This document shows positions 7,300-15,723 of a stretch of 36,642 nt of DNA, in pieces; within the stretch, counting starts at the first letter, position 1; each line of letters starts with the position of its first letter. Source of the DNA: CAVQOB01 sp963714325 (lineage in GTDB: Bacteria; Pseudomonadota; Alphaproteobacteria; Rhizobiales; Hyphomicrobiaceae). The stretch is taken from the NCBI GenBank assembly GCA_963714325.1, contig CAVQOB010000029.1, positions 1 to 36,642 of the forward strand, written 5' to 3'. A model generated the notes under the pieces. That model was not told where the DNA came from and did no database searches. It saw nothing but the letters and a program-made list of their open reading frames with translations. The position numbers and the translations under genes were made by a program.

Positions 7300-8670
7300 A
7301 TGCCTGACCCAGCGAGCGCGCCGCCGTCCCGAAAAGCAAGCGCCGTGATCACCGATCCGGCTGTGATTGCTGTCGTCACCCTTGGTATCACCCAAATCAC
7401 TGCCTGGGGAACCACACTTTACAGTCTTGGCATCCTCGCCCGGCCGATCGCCGCCGATACGCAATGGGGCGAAAGTCTTGTCTATGGCGGCCTCACCGTC
7501 GGCCTGCTGGTCTCGGCAATCGTCTCAGCGCCGATCGGCCGCCTGCTGGATCGCATCGGCGGTCGCCGCGTCATGACCATGGGTTCGGCCCTGGCCGCCG
7601 CCGGCCTGTTCGCCTTGGCGCAGGTCCGCGATCCCATCGCCTATCTCGCCGTCTGGGCCGTTCTTGGTCTCGCCATGCGCATGACGCTCTACGATGCGGC
7701 GTTTGCGGCCCTCGTTCAGATCACCCCGACACGCGGCCGCCGAGCCATCTCTTATCTCACGCTCTTCGGCGGCTTTGCATCGAGTATTTTCTGGCCCATT
7801 GGCGCTTGGCTGAACGGCGCCTATGGATGGCGCACGGCGCTGATGGTTTTTGCCGTGGCCAATCTTGTCCTGTGCCTGCCGCTACACTGGTTCGGCCTCG
7901 CTCGCCGCGAACCGGCTCAAGCCGTCGAAACAGTCCCGGCCGCCACCGCGAACGTCGCGACCGGCACAAGTGATCCACCACTAGAAGGCAATCTGCAGCG
8001 CATCGCCATGGCCCTCTTCGCGCTTGTGTTGATCAATGCCGCCTTCGTCTTCGGCGCTCTCGCGGCGCACCTCGTGCCGCTACTGGAATCAAGCGGGATC
8101 GGCTTCGCCGCCGCCGTCACGCTCGCCTCGCTCAAAGGTTTTGCCCAGGTCGCCGGCCGCCTGTGTGAACTCCTGTGGGGACAGCGCATCCATCCCGTCA
8201 CCCTCGGCCGCATCGCAATTCTGTTCTTGCCGCTGTCGTTCGCGGTCTTGGCACTCGGCGGCGCGAGCCTCGCGACCGCCTTCCTCTTCACGATGCTGTT
8301 CGGCATCACCAACGGCCTGACCACCATCGTGCGCGGCGCGGTGCCTCTCGCCTTGTTCGGCCACAAGGGCTACGGCGAGGTCCTCGGCATTTTGGCGACG
8401 CCTTATCTGGTGCTCAACGCCGTTGCCCCACTGATCATGACCTGGATCGTTGCGCATGGCGGCTATGCGGCAGCAACTTGGGCGCTGGTGATCGCCAGTG
8501 TCTTCGCCTTCGCCGCGATGGAGGTCATGGCCGCCTGGCATCGACGCCAGCGCCACGCTGACCGTCCCACTTTACACCAGCACCTGCGTGCCAACCTCCA
8601 CGACGCGATCGGATGGGATCCGGAAATACTCCGTCGCATCCGCCGCCGATCCGGCCAGGAAAATGAATAG
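7300..8670 (+). CDS. MFS transporter
   Basis: The 456-residue inner-membrane protein has about twelve hydrophobic segments. The cytoplasmic loop between helices 2 and 3 carries GRLLDRIGGRRV, the usual major facilitator signature, and a longer hydrophilic loop near residue 210 separates the two six-helix halves. The closest resemblance is to oxalate/monocarboxylate-type or general MFS permeases of Rhizobiales; the substrate cannot be read from the sequence. The ATG at 7300 has GAGGA upstream at rather long spacing. After the last helix the frame continues through a basic tail (residues about 420-456), and its last 99 bases lie antisense to the conserved 3' end of kup. The tail is probably dispensable, because the kup frame there is clearly the conserved one. 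Confidence 0.85.
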   Translation: MPDPASAPPSRKASAVITDPAVIAVVTLGITQITAWGTTLYSLGILARPIAADTQWGESLVYGGLTVGLLVSAIVSAPIGRLLDRIGGRRVMTMGSALAAAGLFALAQVRDPIAYLAVWAVLGLAMRMTLYDAAFAALVQITPTRGRRAISYLTLFGGFASSIFWPIGAWLNGAYGWRTALMVFAVANLVLCLPLHWFGLARREPAQAVETVPAATANVATGTSDPPLEGNLQRIAMALFALVLINAAFVFGALAAHLVPLLESSGIGFAAAVTLASLKGFAQVAGRLCELLWGQRIHPVTLGRIAILFLPLSFAVLALGGASLATAFLFTMLFGITNGLTTIVRGAVPLALFGHKGYGEVLGILATPYLVLNAVAPLIMTWIVAHGGYAAATWALVIASVFAFAAMEVMAAWHRRQRHADRPTLHQHLRANLHDAIGWDPEILRRIRRRSGQENE

Positions 8671-10479
8671 TTTCTCCTGGATGCGCGGCAACTCCGACCG
8701 GTCGGTCGCCTTCAGCGAACGCCGCGACAGGAAGAACGACGTTGCACCAATATCGATCGAAAGATCCTTGCGCCGGCAATGTTCGAGGATCTTCGGCACA
8801 CTCGGCGTCTCCATGAAGCCGTAGTGCGCAACCACCCGCGTAAAGCTATCCGAGATCTTTTCCACGACGACACGATCGTGCCGTGGCACCCGCGGAATAT
8901 CCTCGACCCTGATATTGAGGATGATGTTGCGCTCGTGCAGTACGCGGTTGTGTTTCAGGTTGTGCATCAGCGATGTCGGCGCCGATTGCGCGTCGCCCGT
9001 GAGGAATACAGCCGTTCCCGGCACACGATGCGGCGGCTTCGCTTCCATTTTCCGCACCAGCCACTCAAGTTCGGCTTCGTTCTTCTTGGTCGCGCGCGCC
9101 AGCGCCTTGGAGCCGCGAACCCATGTCATGATGACCAGCATCATGAACGCCGCGATCGCGATCGGGAACCACCCACCCTCCAGCACCTTGAGCATATTGG
9201 CGGTAAAGAAGGCTTGCTCGATCAAGATCAGCGGTGCGATCAACCCGGCAGCCTTCCACAGCGGCCATCGCCAAAGTTTCCAAATCACAAAGAACGCCAT
9301 CATGCTGTCGATCACCATCGTCGCCGTCACCGAGACGCCATAGGCAGCGGCGAGGTTGCTCGAATTGCGGAACAGGATCACGACGATGACGCAGCCGACG
9401 AACAGCAGCATGTTGACCCGCGGCAGATAGATCTGCCCGGCGACCGTTTCGGAGGTATGGCGGATTTCAAGACGCGGCAGAAAGCCCAGGGCGATGGCTT
9501 GCCGCGTGATCGAAAATGCCCCGGTGATGACCGCTTGGCTCGCGATCACGGTCGCGAGCGTCGCCATGATCACCATCGGCACCAGCGCCCAGGACGGGTA
9601 GAGCTTGTAGAACGGATTATCGATCGTCGAAGGATCTGACAATAACAGCGCGGCTTGCCCGAAATAGTTGAGCAGCAAGGCTGGAAAAACGCAAAAAATC
9701 CAACCCGTTTGGATCGGCTTGCGGCCGAAATGTCCGAGGTCCGTATATAACGCCTCCGCCCCTGTCACGGCGAGAAAGACCAGTCCCATGACCGTCAAGC
9801 CGATCATCCCGTGCGAGGTGACGAACGCCAGTCCATAGTAAGGGCTGAAGGCCTTGAAGATTCGCGCATCATCGCCGAGGTGGATCAAACCGCCGATCGC
9901 CAGCAGAGTGAACCAGACGAACATGATCGGGCCGAAATACTGTGCGACTTTCTCTGTGCCGCGCGACTGCATCGAAAACAGGAAGACGATGATGATGAGT
10001 GCTAGCGGCAGCACGAATTTTTCAGCAGCCGGCGTCACCAGCTTCAGCCCTTCGACCGCCGACAGAACCGAGATCGCCGGCGTCAACACGGCGTCGCCAT
10101 AGAAGAATGCCGCCCCCGCCACGCCCAGCACGAACAGCAGTGGCGCCGACCGCTTGGCAACCGATTGCCCAAGCGACATCAGCGCGAAGGTCCCGCCTTC
10201 TCCCTTATTGTCGGCGCGCAGCAGGACGAAAACGTATTTGACCGTGACAATCAGCAGCAGCGTCCAGATGATCAGCGACAGAATGCCAAGGATAGCTGCC
10301 GGCCCCGCCGCCCCATGTTCCTTCGCTGCCTGCACCGCTTCTCGAAACGCATAGAGTGGGCTTGTTCCGATGTCGCCGAACACAACGCCGAGCGCTCCGA
10401 GCGCGAGCGCCCAGAACTTTCCATGTTCCGCATGGCCTTCTGCTTCTGTATGGTGAGAGGCGACGTAGGTCTGTGCCAT
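8572..10479 (-). CDS. kup: Low-affinity potassium transporter Kup
   Basis: Kup is a K+/H+ symporter of the KUP/HAK/KT family in the inner membrane. The 635-residue product has the N-terminal signature GVVFGDIGTSPLYAFREA near residue 35, about twelve transmembrane segments up to residue 450, and a soluble C-terminal domain ending in the characteristic YFRIPSDRVVEVGTQV. I place the start at 10479 (MAQTYVASHH), with GAGGTG upstream; an in-frame extension to 10728 is low in coding character and should be ignored. Length matches the family. The gene converges with the MFS gene and overlaps it by 99 bases, with no terminator visible between them. Many alphaproteobacteria have two or more Kup paralogues. 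Confidence 0.95.
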   Translation of the reverse strand: MAQTYVASHHTEAEGHAEHGKFWALALGALGVVFGDIGTSPLYAFREAVQAAKEHGAAGPAAILGILSLIIWTLLLIVTVKYVFVLLRADNKGEGGTFALMSLGQSVAKRSAPLLFVLGVAGAAFFYGDAVLTPAISVLSAVEGLKLVTPAAEKFVLPLALIIIVFLFSMQSRGTEKVAQYFGPIMFVWFTLLAIGGLIHLGDDARIFKAFSPYYGLAFVTSHGMIGLTVMGLVFLAVTGAEALYTDLGHFGRKPIQTGWIFCVFPALLLNYFGQAALLLSDPSTIDNPFYKLYPSWALVPMVIMATLATVIASQAVITGAFSITRQAIALGFLPRLEIRHTSETVAGQIYLPRVNMLLFVGCVIVVILFRNSSNLAAAYGVSVTATMVIDSMMAFFVIWKLWRWPLWKAAGLIAPLILIEQAFFTANMLKVLEGGWFPIAIAAFMMLVIMTWVRGSKALARATKKNEAELEWLVRKMEAKPPHRVPGTAVFLTGDAQSAPTSLMHNLKHNRVLHERNIILNIRVEDIPRVPRHDRVVVEKISDSFTRVVAHYGFMETPSVPKILEHCRRKDLSIDIGATSFFLSRRSLKATDRSELPRIQEKLFIFLAGSAADATEYFRIPSDRVVEVGTQVLV

Positions 10480-10821
10480 CAATGGCACCTCGCGAATGGC
10501 TAGCATCGGCTGCGGCCGACCGGCGCGGGCTTCATACTCTGCGTCGCCGAACAGCGATAGCCCCACTTCTGCACGCAGGCAGCGCGCGATCGCGACGCTA
10601 GCACTTACCTGCATGCTCCAGAAATAGTTCATAATATCAATCGGTTGCAAATTTGAACAGCAAACGTACGAGTAGTGATGCCAGAACCACAGACACCGCA
10701 AATCCAGGATGGCCGCTATGCAACACATGGCGCAACAGGACTGCCAGGCCGTCTCAGTGCGTTCTGAGCTTGTTCAACGCACCACTTGAGGCCACCTTAC
10801 GGTGATGCGGCGCGGCGAGTA
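10480..10821. other. Divergent intergenic region kup / DUF1638
   Basis: About 340 bases separate the divergent kup and DUF1638 genes and must hold both promoters. The stretch around 10615-10680 is AT-richer than its surroundings and is the likeliest promoter area. I see no clear -35/-10 pair or operator. A 29-codon ORF at 10678-10767 has no recognisable relative and is not called. Confidence 0.4.
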
Positions 10822-11427
10822 ATGGCTATGGCACCACAACAGACGAGCACGCTCATCCTGGCGTGCGGCGCGTTGGCTCGCGAAATTCTGGCGGTTATTG
10901 CCCTCAACCGGCTTGACCACCTGACAGTGCAGTGCTTGCCGGCGAACCTGCACAATCGGCCTGAACGTATTCCCGAAGCTGTCCGGACCGCAATCATCGC
11001 CGCACGCAACAGTTACGATCATATTTTTGTCGCCTACGCCGATTGCGGTACCGGTGGCCAACTGGACCAAGTTCTGCTGGCAGCCGGCGTGCAGCGTCTG
11101 CCGGGCGCCCACTGTTACGCGTTTTTCTCCGGCGTTGCCGAATTCGATCGCAATGCCGAGACCGACATGCGAGCATTCTTCTTGACCGACTTCCTCGCCC
11201 GTCAATTCGACACCCTCGTCATCGCGGGCCTTGGCCTCGATCATCACCCAGAGCTGCGCGACGACTACTTCGGCAACTATGAAAAGGTCGTCTACCTCGC
11301 TCAGACCGACGACGCCGAACTCCTAGAATGCGCGCGCAAGGCCGCAGAACGATTGGGTCTGGCCTTCGAATACCGCCGGACCGGGTATGGGGCGCTCGAG
11401 CCGGCACTCAAAGCGTTGGCAACCTGA
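10822..11427 (+). CDS. DUF1638 domain protein
   Basis: The 201-residue protein spans the whole DUF1638 domain. Conserved features are ILACGALAREI near residue 12, FVAYADCGTGGQLD near 70, GAHCYAFFSG near 95, and the later FFLTDFLARQFD and VYLAQTDD segments. The three cysteines (ACG, DCG, HCY) sit in the conserved motifs and could bind a metal or cofactor; this is inference. DUF1638 genes in methylotrophic archaea and alphaproteobacteria are often found beside MttB-family methyltransferases and corrinoid proteins. Here the MttB-family gene starts 43 bases downstream, so the two are probably cotranscribed. The frame opens with a TTG at 10786; the ATGs at 10822 or 10828 are likelier starts. The biochemical role is not established. 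Confidence 0.85.
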   Translation: MAMAPQQTSTLILACGALAREILAVIALNRLDHLTVQCLPANLHNRPERIPEAVRTAIIAARNSYDHIFVAYADCGTGGQLDQVLLAAGVQRLPGAHCYAFFSGVAEFDRNAETDMRAFFLTDFLARQFDTLVIAGLGLDHHPELRDDYFGNYEKVVYLAQTDDAELLECARKAAERLGLAFEYRRTGYGALEPALKALAT

Positions 11428-11470
11428 GCCAACGCGCGCTACGGTCCAACAACTCGGAACGGAGTGCGCC

Positions 11471-13021
11471 ATGGCGGAGCCGCGGACAACGAATGAACGA
11501 CGGGCACGGCGCAAAGCCGAGGCCAGCGCGGCGATCCCGCAAGTGCCGTGGTCGCATTTGCGCAATCCGCTTCCGCCGTTGGCACTTGCCACCGAAGAGC
11601 AGCTCACCCGCATCAACGAAACAGCCATGCGCGTGCTTGAAGAGCTCGGCCTCGAGTTCATGAGTGAAGAGGCATGGCCCATTCTCGAACGGCACGGCGC
11701 CAAAGTTGATCGCTCGACCGGCATCGTGAAATTCGATCGCCAGCTCATCCGCGAATACGTCGCCAAGGCGCCGGCCAACTTCACGCTGCACGCCCGCGAC
11801 GACGAACGCAATCTGGTGATGGGCGGCAACTACATCAACTTCGGCCCGGTTGGCGGCGCCCCGCACGCCAGTGATCGCGAGCGCGGACGCCGGCCCGGTA
11901 CATACAGCGATCAATGCGAATTGATCCGCATCACGCAGGCTCTCAACGGCCTGCACTACGGCGGCGGCACCATCGTCGAAGCGCAGGACCTCCCTGCCCA
12001 AACCCGCCATCTGGATCAGCATCGCGCACAGGTGACACTGTCCAACAAGGTCTGGGGCGCCCGTGGCATCGGTCGTCAACGCGTCGCCGACGCCATTGAG
12101 ATCGCCCGCCTGGCGCGCGGCATCAGTCGCGAACAGGCGCAGCGCGAACCTTTGACCATGACCATCGTCAACACCAACTCGCCGCGTCGCGTCGATCGCG
12201 AATTGCTTTCCGGCCTCATGGAAATGGCCGAGAATGGCCAAGCCGTCTGCGTTACGCCGTTCACGCTCGCCGGCGCCATGAGTCCAATCACCATTGCCGG
12301 CGCCCTTGCCCAGCAGAGTGCTGAAGCCCTCGCCGTCATTGCCTTCTGTCAGATGGTCAAGGCCGGCGCGCCCGTGGTCTTCGGCGGCTTCACCTCGAAC
12401 GTCGATATGAAAACCGGCGCCCCCGCCTTCGGCACGCCCGAGTACATCAAGGCCACCATCATCGGCGGCCAGATCGCGCGCTCCTATAACCTGCCCTACC
12501 GCGCCAGCAACGTCTGCGCCTCGACCGCGGTCGACGCCCAGTCGACCTATGAAAGTGCGATGTCGCTATGGGCTTGTGTCATGGCACACGCGAACTTCAT
12601 TCATCACGGCGCCGGCTGGCTCGAAGGTGGCTTGACCGCCAACTTCGAAAAAATGATCGTCGACGCCGACATGATCGAGACCATGCGGGCCTGGCTCGGC
12701 CCCCTCGATGTCAGTGACGACGCGCTCGCCTTCGACGCCATCGCCGAAGTGGCGCCTGGCGGCCATTTCTTTGGCGCAGCCCATACCATGAGCCGCTTCG
12801 AGAACGCCTTTCACCGGCCTATGGTCTCCGAAATCCGCACCTACCAGAGTTGGGTCGAGGCCGGCAGTCACACCGCCACCGATCGCGCCACCGCGATCTG
12901 GAAGCGCATTCTGGCCAACGACACCCCGCCGCCCCTTGATCCAGCCCGCCTCGAAGCCATCGACGCATTCATCGCTCGCCGCCGAGTCGAAATTGGCAAA
13001 ACCGGCCTCGGCGTTGCTTGA
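11471..13021 (+). CDS. MttB-family (non-pyrrolysine) methyltransferase
   Basis: The 516-residue protein belongs to the trimethylamine methyltransferase superfamily (COG5598). The frame is uninterrupted, with no in-frame TAG, so it is a non-pyrrolysine member. Such members (for example MtgB for glycine betaine, MtpB for proline betaine, MtcB for carnitine) demethylate quaternary amines and pass the methyl group to a corrinoid protein. Recognisable segments include LHYGGGTIVEAQDLPAQT, NTNSPRRVDRELL, CVTPFTLAGAMSP and HHGAGWLEGGL. The ATG at 11471 has GGAG upstream; the frame's earlier start at 11387 would overlap the DUF1638 gene. No corrinoid protein, reactivase or methyltetrahydrofolate methyltransferase gene is in the window. 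A substrate-binding protein follows 69 bases downstream. The substrate is unknown; a quaternary amine is the natural first hypothesis. Confidence 0.88.
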   Translation: MAEPRTTNERRARRKAEASAAIPQVPWSHLRNPLPPLALATEEQLTRINETAMRVLEELGLEFMSEEAWPILERHGAKVDRSTGIVKFDRQLIREYVAKAPANFTLHARDDERNLVMGGNYINFGPVGGAPHASDRERGRRPGTYSDQCELIRITQALNGLHYGGGTIVEAQDLPAQTRHLDQHRAQVTLSNKVWGARGIGRQRVADAIEIARLARGISREQAQREPLTMTIVNTNSPRRVDRELLSGLMEMAENGQAVCVTPFTLAGAMSPITIAGALAQQSAEALAVIAFCQMVKAGAPVVFGGFTSNVDMKTGAPAFGTPEYIKATIIGGQIARSYNLPYRASNVCASTAVDAQSTYESAMSLWACVMAHANFIHHGAGWLEGGLTANFEKMIVDADMIETMRAWLGPLDVSDDALAFDAIAEVAPGGHFFGAAHTMSRFENAFHRPMVSEIRTYQSWVEAGSHTATDRATAIWKRILANDTPPPLDPARLEAIDAFIARRRVEIGKTGLGVA

Positions 13022-13090
13022 GCATGGCCAAAGGCGTGCTAGGCTCGCCTCCAAGCGACGATCAGAACCAGTCACCCCAGGGAGAGAAGC

Positions 13091-14755
13091 ATGGCAGACC
13101 GCGAGCATCCTCTGATCAAACGCGCAGGCCAGGAGTTTGCCGATGGCAAACTGGCGCGGCGCGATTTCTTGCGCATTTGCACGTTGCTCGGCGTCGCCGC
13201 CACCAGTGCCTACGGTATGGTCGGCCTCTCTGCGCCCGTCCTGGCTCAGGCCGCACCCAAAAAGGGCGGCATCATTCGTCTCGGCATGCGCGTGCAGGAT
13301 CTGAAAAGCCCCCACACCTATTCCTGGATCGAGGGCGCCAACGCCGCGCGCCAAACGCTAGACTATCTGACCTTCACCGGCATCGATAACGTCACCCGCC
13401 CGCACCTCGTCGAGAAATGGGAGGCAAGCCCCGATCTCAAGACCTGGACACTCAGCCTGCGTAAGGATGTCGCTTGGCGCAAAGGTCAGAAATTCACCGC
13501 CGATCACGCCGTCTGGAATTTGCGCCGCCTGCTCGATGCCAAGACCGGTTCGTCCACTGTCGGCCTGCTCAAGGGCTTCATCCTCGACGAATTCGAAACC
13601 GATGAGATCGATGCCAAGACCAACGCCAAGAAAAAGTCGACGCGACTGTGGGACGCCAATGCCATTGCCAAGGTCGACGACTTCACGTTCAAGCTGACCG
13701 GCAAGGTCGCCAACCTCGGTATCCCCGAAGCGCTGTTCCATTATCCAGTCATGATGATGGACCCCGAAGAGAACGGCGTCTTCGGCGTCGGCTCCAACGG
13801 CACCGGTGCCTTCGAAATGGTCGAGTTGGAAGTCGGCAAGCGCGCGGTCTTCGTCAATCACAAGAAGCCCCATTGGGGCGGCGGCGGCCATGTCGATCGC
13901 TTCGAGATCATCGACCTAGGTGAGGATGCGGCAGCTCAAGTCTCAGCGCTGGCATCCAAGCAGGTCGACATGATCTATCAGGGCGCCATCGCTACCCTGC
14001 CAACCGTCGAGAAACTGCCGCATGTGCAGGTTAATTCCGTCGATACCGGCTACACCGCCGTTGCGCGCGTGCATTCGATCAAGCCGTTCGACGACAAGCG
14101 TGTCCGCATGGCATTGCGCCTTGCAACCGATACCGACGCGACATTGGCCGCCTCCCATCGCGGCCTCGGTAAGCCCGGCGACCATCATCATGTCGCTCCC
14201 GCCCATCCGGAATACGTGCCGGGTGGCATGAAGCGTGACGTCGCCAAGGCCAAGGCGCTGCTGGCGGAAGCTGGATACCCGAACGGCATCGACACCGAAA
14301 TCGTCGCGCGTCCGGCCCCCGATTGGGAATTGCTGGCCGTGCAGACCATGGTCGAGCAATGGAAGGAAGCCGGCATCCGCGCCAAGATCAACGTCATGCC
14401 CTCGACGCAGTATTGGAACTCCTGGACCAAGGTTCCGTTCGGCTTCACCACCTGGGCGCATCGCCCGCTCGGCACCATGGTCTTGTCGCTCGCCTATCGC
14501 ACCGGCGCGGCGTGGAACGAATCCAACTGGTCCAATGCCGAGTTCGACAAGCTGATCACTGAGGCGGAAGGTTACCTCGACGTCGCCAAGCGCAAGGAAG
14601 TGATCGGCAAGATCGGCAAGATCATGCTGGAGGAAGGCCCCGTCGTCGTCCCGCTCTGGCGTGCGGTGTTCAACTACACCGACAAGAAGATCAAGGGCTA
14701 CAAGATCCATCCCTCGATCTACATCGAAGCCAAGGACATGTGGATCGATGCCTAG
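13091..14755 (+). CDS. Tat-exported ABC substrate-binding protein (SBP_bac_5)
   Basis: The 554-residue protein belongs to the peptide/nickel/opine-type solute-binding family. The N-terminus carries a twin-arginine signal: RRDFLRICTLLGVAA, a hydrophobic stretch and cleavage near VLAQAA around residue 55. The mature part shows family features such as LVEKWEASPDLKTWTLSLRKDVAW and RMALRLATDTD. The start at 13091 follows GGGAGAGAAGC, a strong ribosome binding site. It follows the MttB-family gene by 69 bases on the same strand and is probably in the same operon, suggesting delivery of that enzyme's substrate or its precursor. No permease or ATPase genes of the matching type follow; the next ABC genes are convergent and of another family, so this binding protein is orphaned in the window. 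Ligand unknown. Confidence 0.9.
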   Translation: MADREHPLIKRAGQEFADGKLARRDFLRICTLLGVAATSAYGMVGLSAPVLAQAAPKKGGIIRLGMRVQDLKSPHTYSWIEGANAARQTLDYLTFTGIDNVTRPHLVEKWEASPDLKTWTLSLRKDVAWRKGQKFTADHAVWNLRRLLDAKTGSSTVGLLKGFILDEFETDEIDAKTNAKKKSTRLWDANAIAKVDDFTFKLTGKVANLGIPEALFHYPVMMMDPEENGVFGVGSNGTGAFEMVELEVGKRAVFVNHKKPHWGGGGHVDRFEIIDLGEDAAAQVSALASKQVDMIYQGAIATLPTVEKLPHVQVNSVDTGYTAVARVHSIKPFDDKRVRMALRLATDTDATLAASHRGLGKPGDHHHVAPAHPEYVPGGMKRDVAKAKALLAEAGYPNGIDTEIVARPAPDWELLAVQTMVEQWKEAGIRAKINVMPSTQYWNSWTKVPFGFTTWAHRPLGTMVLSLAYRTGAAWNESNWSNAEFDKLITEAEGYLDVAKRKEVIGKIGKIMLEEGPVVVPLWRAVFNYTDKKIKGYKIHPSIYIEAKDMWIDA

Positions 14756-14766
14756 CGCCGGCTGCT

Positions 14767-14795
14767 GGTGGGCAGCTGAAGGCGCAACAAAAAAG
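14767..14795. repeat. Dispersed CTGAAGGCGCAA repeat, copy 3
   Basis: GGGCAGCTGAAGGCGCAAC followed by an A-run, directly after the stop codon of the SBP_bac_5 gene. Its A-run is the U-tract of the minus-strand terminator at 14788-14822, so this repeat forms part of a functional-looking terminator. Confidence 0.7.
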
Positions 14796-14822
14796 AGGCC
14801 CGACAACCCTGAGTGTCGGGCC
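14788..14822 (-). terminator. Intrinsic terminator of the ABC importer operon
   Basis: A perfect 9-bp stem (GGCCCGACA at 14797-14805 with TGTCGGGCC at 14814-14822) has an 8-base loop. Read on the minus strand it is followed by CTTTTTTG, the expected U-tract. The plus strand has no T-tract after the stem, so it mainly serves the operon ending at 14950. Confidence 0.85.
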
Positions 14823-14949
14823 CCATGGATCACGCCGGGGAAGATTAGGATAGTTCAGGGTAGAAACAGCTTAGCCAAGCGGCATTGAACCACCAGTGAA
14901 TGCGCCGTTCACAGCGTGTTCATGCTCGCGACCGCGCATCAGCCGCGGC

Positions 14950-15723
14950 TCAATTCCGGTTCTGCCCGCGGAACGCCCAACCCGTGAATCGCATTTCAAC
15001 CAATGCCGTGATCGCGTAGAGCACAATGCCGAGGATTGCCAGCGCCATCAGTCCGGCGAACACCAGCGGCACCTGGAAATTCGACTGCGCCGACAGCATC
15101 AGATAGCCGATGCCCTGATTCGCACCAACCGTTTCCGACACCACCGCACCAACGAACGCCAGCGTGATCGCAACCTTCAGCGAACCGAAGAAATACGGCA
15201 TCGAACGCGGGATGCCGACCTTGCGCATCACATCGAGCTTCGAGCCGCCGAGCGCACGCAGCACATCCTCGAGTTCCGGCTCCGTCGTCGCAAGCCCCGT
15301 CGCCACATTGACGACGATCGGGAAGAACGAGATCAGGAATGCCGTCAGGATCGCCGGCACTGCGCCAACGCCGAACCACAGGATCAGCACCGGAACGACA
15401 GCAACCTTCGGGATGGAGTTGAACCCGATCATGACCGGATAGACCGCCGCATAGATCGCGCGATGCCAGCCGACCGCGATCCCGAGCAGCAGCCCGAACA
15501 CGATCGCGAGCGCAAACCCAGCCAGCGTATTCCACAGCGTATAGAGCGAATTCTCGATGATCGGTTTCTGGAATTGCACCGCCGCTTCCCAGATCTTGGT
15601 CGGCGCCGGCAGGATCGTCGGCGGCACCGCGAGCGCCCACACCGCGCCCTCCCAGATCAGGAACAGCGAGATCGTGAACACGATCGGCGCCACGACCTCG
15701 ATGAGCACGTTCTTGACTCGCAT
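14950..15723 (-). CDS. ABC transporter permease (SsuC/TauC-type)
   Basis: The 257-residue inner-membrane permease has about six hydrophobic segments and the binding-protein-dependent transport (EAA-loop) region around residues 150-185 (ELEDVLRALGGSKLDVMRKV, then PRSMPYFFGSLK). It resembles the SsuC/TauC/ThiX permeases that work with NMT1/THI5-like binding proteins. Its ATG at 15723 overlaps the stop of the ATPase gene (TGATG), indicating translational coupling. It is the last gene of a three-gene importer operon that ends at the terminator at 14788-14822. The ligand may be an aliphatic sulfonate, a pyrimidine precursor or similar; the sequence does not decide. Confidence 0.92.
   Translation of the reverse strand: MRVKNVLIEVVAPIVFTISLFLIWEGAVWALAVPPTILPAPTKIWEAAVQFQKPIIENSLYTLWNTLAGFALAIVFGLLLGIAVGWHRAIYAAVYPVMIGFNSIPKVAVVPVLILWFGVGAVPAILTAFLISFFPIVVNVATGLATTEPELEDVLRALGGSKLDVMRKVGIPRSMPYFFGSLKVAITLAFVGAVVSETVGANQGIGYLMLSAQSNFQVPLVFAGLMALAILGIVLYAITALVEMRFTGWAFRGQNRN

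Noticed and set aside
10678..10767. A 29-codon ORF between kup and the DUF1638 gene
   Set aside because: Very short, no ribosome binding site and no recognisable relatives.
11471..13021. Pyrrolysine-dependent trimethylamine methyltransferase
   Set aside because: The frame has no internal TAG codon, so it belongs to the non-pyrrolysine branch.
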